This document shows, one piece after another, positions 58,908 through 64,000 of a stretch of 64,000 nucleotides of DNA (within the stretch, counting starts at the first letter, position 1; each line of letters begins with the position of its first letter). The position numbers were made by a program, and so were the translations under genes. A model generated the notes under the pieces. The model was not told the DNA's origin, did no database searches, and saw only the letters and a list, made by a program, of their open reading frames with translations. The stretch lies in contig NZ_VXCP01000029.1 in assembly GCF_011355085.1 (NCBI RefSeq), positions 19,817 through 83,816 of the forward strand. The letters run 5' to 3'. This stretch comes from Pseudomonas akapageensis (GTDB lineage: Bacteria > Pseudomonadota > Gammaproteobacteria > Pseudomonadales > Pseudomonadaceae).

Positions 58908-60503
58908 TTACGCTCGCACCTGAACGGTGAGATGCAGCTCGAAGTCCAGGTTAATGCCCTGTAAAAGAGCCAGGTCGTGAGAAACGATGATCAACGCCCC
59001 CGGGTACTGATTGAGCATTTGCTCCAGTGCGGTTCGACTGGGCAGATCCAAATGATTGTCCGGTTCGTCCAGCAACAGCAACTGGGGTGGCTGCTGCGCA
59101 TACAATTGCGCGGCCAGAGCGATTTTCAGGCGTTCACCGCCACTTAACTGGCAGGTCTTGAGCATCGCACGATCGGCATCGATGCCCATCTGCGCCAAGC
59201 GGGTTCGCGCTTCGGCTTCGGGCAGAGTCGGGTTACTTTCGTAAAGCCATTGCACCGCCGTGCGTTCGGGGTACTGCAATCCGGCATGTTGATCCAGCCA
59301 GCCGACGTGGCAAATTCGTATGATCTCGCCTTCGCGCACCGGTAGCTGACCGGTAATTACATGCAACAGGGTCGACTTTCCGCTGCCGTTAGCCCCATGG
59401 ATTGCCATGCGCGAGGGGCCGGTCACGGTCAGATTGATTGGCGCCGGGTGTCCGAACGGCAGAACGACGTCATTGAGTTGCAAAATCAACTTGCCATTGG
59501 GCACCACGCTTTCCGGGGACAACATCATCCGCTGAATTTCCGGCGCACACCGCGCACGGGCTTCGGCGATGCGTTGCTGTTGTTGTTCACGGGCCAGTTG
59601 CTGGTTGAGGCGCAATTTCCCCTGACTGTTTTCACTGCGCTCTTTTTGCGCATTGGTGATCAGTTTGGTCTGATTGCCGTCGCGGGCCTGGCGGTCGCCT
59701 CGGGCATTGCGACGTTGCTGACGTTCCATCTGAACGACCATCTCACGTTGTTCGCGCTTGGCCTGTGCCCGTGCACCTTGCAATACCGACTGTAACGACT
59801 GCTGTTCAAGCTCACGCGCCGCCGCATACTGACTGTAGTTACCGCCATAAACCGCCAGCCCCAAGGGCGAAAGCTCGACGATTTCGTTCACGTGCTCCAG
59901 AAGTCCGCGGTCGTGGCTGATCAACACCAGACCGTTTGTCCAGCGCTCGATCTGTTGCGCGAGCTTGTGTTGCTGATCAATATCCAGGTGGTTGCTGGGT
60001 TCATCCAGAATGAGCCAGTCAGCCCGGGATAACCACGCCCCCATCAGCGCCACCCGTTGCCGCTCGCCACCACTGAGTGCGTCAGTACGAGAATCGGCAT
60101 TCAAATGGCCTAAACCGATCTGCTCCAGCTCCGCCTCAAGGTGTGCGGCGCAATCCCATTGATCGACCGCCAGCGAATGGTCGTCATCGTCGACACTGCC
60201 CTGTGCAATGCGCTCCAGCGCCGCCAGAATATGGTCGACCCCGGCCAGCGCGGCAACGCTGGGATAGCGCTCCGGTTCCAGTAACTGCGCCACGGCGTAA
60301 ACCCGCCCTTCGCGACAAACCTTGCCGTAGGTGGGTGGCTGCTCCCCCGTCAGAAGTCGGCCAAGCAACGACTTGCCGCAGCCATTGGCACCTACGATGC
60401 CGGTGGCCCTGGCGCTGAAGGTGTGGATGAGGTCGTTGAACAGCACGCGCCCGTCGGGCAGGTTGAATGACACATGATCGAGTTGAAGTAACCGTTGAGT
60501 CAT
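58908..60503 (-). CDS. ABC-F family ATPase (no membrane domain)
   Basis: This 531-aa protein has two ATP-binding cassettes in one chain. The first has Walker A VGANGCGKSL (near 38), LSGGERQRVALMGAWL; the second has HGANGSGKST (near 370), LSGGERLKIALAAQLYA. A charged linker (ERQQRRNARGDRQARD) lies between them, as in ABC-F translation factors. ABC-F proteins act on stalled ribosomes and some give antibiotic resistance. The ATG at 60501-60503 was chosen because AAGGA lies upstream; a longer frame to 60569 is not conserved. Its presence is not specific to the aminocyclitol island, which is 16 kb away. Confidence 0.88.
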   Translation of the reverse strand: MTQRLLQLDHVSFNLPDGRVLFNDLIHTFSARATGIVGANGCGKSLLGRLLTGEQPPTYGKVCREGRVYAVAQLLEPERYPSVAALAGVDHILAALERIAQGSVDDDDHSLAVDQWDCAAHLEAELEQIGLGHLNADSRTDALSGGERQRVALMGAWLSRADWLILDEPSNHLDIDQQHKLAQQIERWTNGLVLISHDRGLLEHVNEIVELSPLGLAVYGGNYSQYAAARELEQQSLQSVLQGARAQAKREQREMVVQMERQQRRNARGDRQARDGNQTKLITNAQKERSENSQGKLRLNQQLAREQQQQRIAEARARCAPEIQRMMLSPESVVPNGKLILQLNDVVLPFGHPAPINLTVTGPSRMAIHGANGSGKSTLLHVITGQLPVREGEIIRICHVGWLDQHAGLQYPERTAVQWLYESNPTLPEAEARTRLAQMGIDADRAMLKTCQLSGGERLKIALAAQLYAQQPPQLLLLDEPDNHLDLPSRTALEQMLNQYPGALIIVSHDLALLQGINLDFELHLTVQVRA

Positions 60504-60652
60504 GACGCTTCCTTGTGCTCGTGATGAGACTGGGCTCGAACTGCACCCCAAAGGCCGGTGCCCGATCATGCTGGGAAGATCGGTTATGGCGCCGCCAGAA
60601 GATTCCGAAGATCACCCTGAAAAGGCTTATTTGTCAGGCTCATCGCAGGCTA

Positions 60653-60835
60653 GCGTGAAACTGCCTGACCAAACCGGACGATCCGAAGTTGACGCGGACT
60701 TTGTGGGAGCGGGTCTTGCCCGCGATGGGCTGCGCAGCGGCCCCCACTGCATCAGGTCTGACATCGCAGGGGAAGGCTGCGCCTTCCATCGCGGGCAAGA
60801 CCCGCTCCCACAAGTTCGGCGCTGACCGATAGAAC
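60653..60835. repeat. Dispersed element with inserted REP pair
   Basis: The ends GTGAAACTGCCTGACCAA (60654-60671) and GTTCGGCGCTGACCGA (60815-60830) match the short element at 657-718. Between them sit a REP unit and its inverse (TTTGTGGGAGCGGGTCTTGC and its reverse, 60700-60812). The intergenic stretch 60504-60864 has no gene. Confidence 0.65.
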
Positions 60836-60864
60836 CCTTTGTTATCCAACCATCGAAAACCGTA

Positions 60865-61962
60865 TCAACGCCAGACCGATGCCGCCGGATCCCGCAGGGC
60901 CGCCATGACGTGTTCGGTATGCTCGCCAACCCGCGGAATCGGCCCCGGAACCACCACCTGGTCGTCGAAGCGCGGCGCGGCGACGGTTTGCAGCATGTCA
61001 TCGCGCTCGAAGTAGACCTGCCGCGCCACGTTATGCGGATGCTGCGCCGCCTCTGTCGGGCTCAGCACCGGAGCAAAGCAGACGTCGGTGTATTCCAGCA
61101 GTTCGCACCACTGATCACGGGTACGGGTCTGGAACAGTTCGGCGAAGTGTTCATGCATCTCGTCCCAGCGCTTTTTGTCCCATTGCCGGGCGAAGCGCGG
61201 GTCGTCCTGCAGGCCCAGCTTCTCCAGCAGCAGGCCATAGAATTGCGGTTCGAGGGAGCCCAGGGTGATGTACTCGCCGCCGGCGCAGCGATAGGTCGAA
61301 TAAAAGTGCGAACTGTCGTGCAGGTTGTTGCCCCGCTGGCAGCCCTCGGCGAAGAAGCCTGAGCTACGGGACGACAGCATCAACTGCATCATGTGCGCCG
61401 AACCGTCGACAATCGCCGCATCGACCACCGTGCCCTGCCCGGTCTCACGGGCCTTGAGCACCCCGGCCAGCAGGCCGATCGCCAGATAGAGCGCGCCCCC
61501 GCCGATGTCGCCGAGCAGCGTGACGGCCGTGCTCGGTGGCTCGTTCGGCGTGCCATTGTGGTACAGCGCACCCGACAGCGAGATGTAGTTGTTGTCATGG
61601 CCGGCCGCCTGGGCCATCGGCCCATGCTGGCCCCAGCCGGTCATGCGGCCGAACACCAGGCGCGGATTGCGTGCGCGGCATACGTCAGGGCCCAGGCCCA
61701 GGCGCTCCATCACCCCCGGACGCATGCCTTCGATCAGCACGTCGGCATCTTCGATCAGGCGCAGTACCAGTTCGCGGCCTTCGGCGGTTTTCAGGTCGGC
61801 GGCGACCGAGCGCTTGCCACGGTTGATCAGTTTCGTCTTGCCCGTGCCCTGGCCTGCCCGCTCGACGGCAATGACATCGGCACCGAGGTCGGCCAGGTGC
61901 ATGGCACAGAACGGCCCCGGGCCGATCCCACAGATTTCCACAACCTTGATACCCGACAACAT
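60865..61962 (-). CDS. CaiB/BaiF family CoA transferase, alpha-methylacyl-CoA racemase-like
   Basis: This 365-aa protein has the class III CoA-transferase core with GPGPFCAMHLADLGADVIAVER near the start and TGWGQHGPMAQAAGHDNNYISLSGAL around 125-150. The latter is typical of alpha-methylacyl-CoA racemase (Amacr/Mcr), where His and Asp act as proton acceptors. Racemases of this type invert the 2-methyl centre of side-chain acyl-CoAs, also in steroid side-chain breakdown, but its distance from the catabolic genes makes the link tentative. The ATG at 61960-61962 is preceded by GAGGAGAGGG. Confidence 0.86.
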   Translation of the reverse strand: MLSGIKVVEICGIGPGPFCAMHLADLGADVIAVERAGQGTGKTKLINRGKRSVAADLKTAEGRELVLRLIEDADVLIEGMRPGVMERLGLGPDVCRARNPRLVFGRMTGWGQHGPMAQAAGHDNNYISLSGALYHNGTPNEPPSTAVTLLGDIGGGALYLAIGLLAGVLKARETGQGTVVDAAIVDGSAHMMQLMLSSRSSGFFAEGCQRGNNLHDSSHFYSTYRCAGGEYITLGSLEPQFYGLLLEKLGLQDDPRFARQWDKKRWDEMHEHFAELFQTRTRDQWCELLEYTDVCFAPVLSPTEAAQHPHNVARQVYFERDDMLQTVAAPRFDDQVVVPGPIPRVGEHTEHVMAALRDPAASVWR

Positions 61963-62422
61963 CAGACCCTCTCCTCTTGCTTTTTGCTGGGTGGCTGGCG
62001 ATTCATCCCGCACTGCCTTTGGCCCCACGTTAAGCAATCGAATCTGCCTTGCCCCTACCCACGGCAGGTGGTGATCGCCATTGCCAGCCCGGCGAAAAAA
62101 CCGGCACCGCGAGGCTTGCCCATTCCCCTTCAGGCAACCGCAAATTTTGGGGTGCCGACGAATGTGTCAACAATAGTATTGATAAGACGGACATTAACCG
62201 TTAGATTTGGCGCCACTAACCGTGATGTGTTGACAATGATTCGACGCAGGGCGCTAGACAAAAACCGTTTTCGTAGGATCAGGCTCACTTTTCGGTAGCC
62301 CAGGTGGTCACCCTCAACTGCCGAGAAGCTGCTCCTACTTTTTATTTCGCGGACACGGCATGTCCCTGTCCGCTCAGACCTGGCGCACTTCGCCAAGTGC
62401 GGCCATGACAGGAGATTCCCCA
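61963..62422. promoter_or_regulatory. Divergent intergenic region before acnB
   Basis: The 460-bp gap between the racemase and acnB contains no gene I can support. It must hold the acnB promoter; a TTGACA-like TTGACAAT (62231-62238) is one possible -35-type box but the -10 is not clear. The shadow frames here look non-coding. Confidence 0.4.
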
Positions 62423-64000
62423 GTGCTCGAAGCCTATGCCCGCCACGTACAAGCTCGCGCCGAAGAAGGCCTGCCGCCGCTCGCGCTCAATGCCGAACAA
62501 ACAGCCGGCCTGGTCGAGCTGCTGAAAAATCCTCCTGCTGGCCAGGAAGCTACCCTCGTCGAGCTGTTCACCCACCGCGTGCCTTCCGGCGTGGACGAAG
62601 CCGCCTACGTCAAGGCCGGCTACCTCTCGGCCGTGGCCCGAGGTGAAGCCAGGTCTGCGCTGATCGATAAGAAGCGCGCCGTAGAACTGCTGGGCACCAT
62701 GCTCGGCGGTTACAACATCGTCACCCTGGTCGAACTGCTGGACAACGCCGAGCTGGCACCGGTGGCCGCCGAACAGCTCAAGCACACCCTGCTGATGTTC
62801 GATGCCTTCCACGACGTGGCCGAAAAAGCCCGCGCCGGCAACGTCCACGCCAAGGCCGTGCTGCAATCCTGGGCCGACGCTGAGTGGTTCACCAGCAAGC
62901 CGGCGATTGCCGAGAAGTACACCCTGACCGTGTTCAAGGTGCCGGGCGAAACCAACACCGACGACCTGTCCCCTGCCCCGGACGCCTGGTCGCGCCCTGA
63001 TATCCCGCTGCACGCCCTGGCCATGCTGAAAATGGCTCGCGACGGCATCGAACCCGAGCAGCCAGGTTCCATCGGCCCGCTCAAGCAGATCGAAGCGGTC
63101 AAGGCCAAGGGCTTCCCGGTGGCTTACGTGGGTGATGTGGTCGGTACCGGTTCCTCGCGTAAATCGGCGACCAACTCGGTGCTGTGGTTCTTCGGCGACG
63201 ACATCCCGTACGTGCCGAACAAGCGTGCCGGTGGCTTCTGCTTCGGCAACAAGATCGCCCCGATCTTCTACAACACCATGGAAGATGCCGGCGCCCTGCC
63301 AATCGAATTCGACGTCGCCGACCTGCACATGGGCGACGTGATCGACGTCTACCCGCACGCCGGCAAGGTCTGCAAGCACGGTTCTGACGACGTCATCACC
63401 ACCTTCGAACTGAAGACCCCGGTGCTGCTCGACGAAGTCCGCGCCGGCGGCCGTATCCCGCTGATCGTCGGCCGTGGCCTGACCGACAAGGCGCGCGCCG
63501 AGCTGGGCCTGCCGGTTTCCGATCTGTTCCAGAAACCGGAGCAGCCTGCCGACACCGGCAAGGGCTACACCCTGGCGCAGAAGATGGTCGGCAAGGCGTG
63601 CGGCGTAACCGGCATTCGTCCGGGCACCTACTGCGAACCGAAGATGACCACCGTCGGCTCCCAGGACACCACTGGCCCGATGACCCGTGACGAGCTCAAA
63701 GACCTGGCCTGCCTGGGCTTCTCCGCCGACCTGGTCATGCAGTCGTTCTGCCATACCGCGGCCTATCCGAAGCCTGTGGATGTGACCACCCACCATACCC
63801 TGCCCGACTTCATGCGCAACCGCGGTGGGGTTTCGCTCAAGCCTGGCGACGGCATCATCCATAGCTGGCTGAACCGCATGCTGCTGCCGGACACCGTCGG
63901 CACCGGCGGCGACTCCCACACCCGCTTCCCGATCGGCCTCTCCTTCCCGGCCGGTTCCGGCCTGGTCGCCTTCGCCGCCGCCACTGGCGTCATGCCACTG
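62423..64000 (+). CDS. acnB: Aconitate hydratase B, 5' part (continues past the window)
   Basis: The frame is open from the GTG at 62423 (ACAGGAG at 62408-62414) to the last base, 526 codons. It begins LEAYARHVQARAEEGLPPLALN and contains LVELLDNAELAPVAAEQL and RIPLIVGRGLTDKARAELGL, typical of AcnB. AcnB isomerises citrate and isocitrate via a 4Fe-4S cluster in the TCA cycle; the iron-sulfur cysteines lie beyond the window. No plus-strand stop occurs, as expected for a truncated long gene. Confidence 0.93.
   Translation, partial: MLEAYARHVQARAEEGLPPLALNAEQTAGLVELLKNPPAGQEATLVELFTHRVPSGVDEAAYVKAGYLSAVARGEARSALIDKKRAVELLGTMLGGYNIVTLVELLDNAELAPVAAEQLKHTLLMFDAFHDVAEKARAGNVHAKAVLQSWADAEWFTSKPAIAEKYTLTVFKVPGETNTDDLSPAPDAWSRPDIPLHALAMLKMARDGIEPEQPGSIGPLKQIEAVKAKGFPVAYVGDVVGTGSSRKSATNSVLWFFGDDIPYVPNKRAGGFCFGNKIAPIFYNTMEDAGALPIEFDVADLHMGDVIDVYPHAGKVCKHGSDDVITTFELKTPVLLDEVRAGGRIPLIVGRGLTDKARAELGLPVSDLFQKPEQPADTGKGYTLAQKMVGKACGVTGIRPGTYCEPKMTTVGSQDTTGPMTRDELKDLACLGFSADLVMQSFCHTAAYPKPVDVTTHHTLPDFMRNRGGVSLKPGDGIIHSWLNRMLLPDTVGTGGDSHTRFPIGLSFPAGSGLVAFAAATGVMPL

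Noticed and set aside
58908..60503. ABC-F gene as the self-resistance gene of the aminocyclitol island
   Set aside because: ABC-F proteins do not usually protect from aminoglycosides and the gene lies 16 kb away behind unrelated operons.
1..64000. CRISPR arrays, tRNA or rRNA genes
   Set aside because: No direct-repeat array with spacers, no cloverleaf-forming tRNA and no rRNA sequence was seen on either strand.

Overview
The window comes from a Pseudomonas chromosome (fluorescens/putida-type). The evidence is the gene content (moaD-moaE at the left edge, acnB at the right edge, an mdtNOP-like efflux operon, an adjacent pair of cystathionine gamma-lyase and cystathionine beta-synthase genes), high GC, strong Shine-Dalgarno sites and several Pseudomonas-type REP palindromes. 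The species cannot be read from the sequence.

Left part (1-13.2 kb): moaD (partial) and moaE; two nearly identical EF-hand/GKCG-repeat (HvfA/bufferin-like) secreted peptides in a ~0.7 kb direct duplication around an orphan ParA gene; a LysR/SDR divergent pair; ohr; a four-gene ytcA-mdtN-mdtO-mdtP-like efflux operon; an MscS channel with a cyclic-nucleotide domain; an ArsC/LMW-PTPase; a secreted cupin.

Catabolic region, left arm (13.4-25.4 kb) and right arm (42.6-57.1 kb): many SDRs, SnoaL-like proteins, a KstD-like flavoprotein, a FadD3-like acyl-CoA ligase, an OYE-like reductase, a KshA-like Rieske oxygenase, DUF1302/DUF1329 outer-envelope proteins, an EthD-like protein and two paralogous LuxR regulators. 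Together they suggest degradation of a steroid-like or other polycyclic/alicyclic compound. A 20-bp dyad-type motif (CTAGTC-N5-GGACGATGA and variants) recurs in front of catabolic operons on both arms, so the arms look like one regulon.

Middle (25.4-42.6 kb): between the arms lies a compact, visibly lower-GC island of eleven genes, transcribed outward from an AT-rich ~590 bp control region (37688-38279). It encodes a 2-deoxy-scyllo-inosose synthase (BtrC/NeoC type), a BtrS-type DegT aminotransferase, a NeoM/BtrM-like glycosyltransferase, a PIG-L deacetylase, a BtrQ-like GMC dehydrogenase and a BtrB-like class III aminotransferase. This is almost the whole paromamine/neamine route of the 2-deoxystreptamine aminoglycosides. 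It also holds an ABC exporter, a PhyH-type Fe(II)/2-oxoglutarate dioxygenase, an ACP-like protein lacking the carrier serine, and two large proteins new to such clusters as far as I know: an ATP-grasp/phosphohistidine-swivel protein of 1233 aa and a phosphoribosyltransferase-like protein of ~616 aa. No BtrN or NeoA dehydrogenase and no classical aminoglycoside resistance gene is visible. This is the main discovery candidate: an apparently undescribed aminoglycoside-type cluster in a pseudomonad, inserted into a catabolic locus.

Right part (47-64 kb): the cystathionine gamma-lyase/beta-synthase pair, the rest of the catabolic arm, an MBL-fold protein with a broken metal motif, a DUF1254/DUF1214 protein, an ABC-F ATPase, an alpha-methylacyl-CoA racemase-like protein and the start of acnB. 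A truncated, frameshifted etfA remnant (24161-24480) next to the island is a scar of earlier rearrangement.
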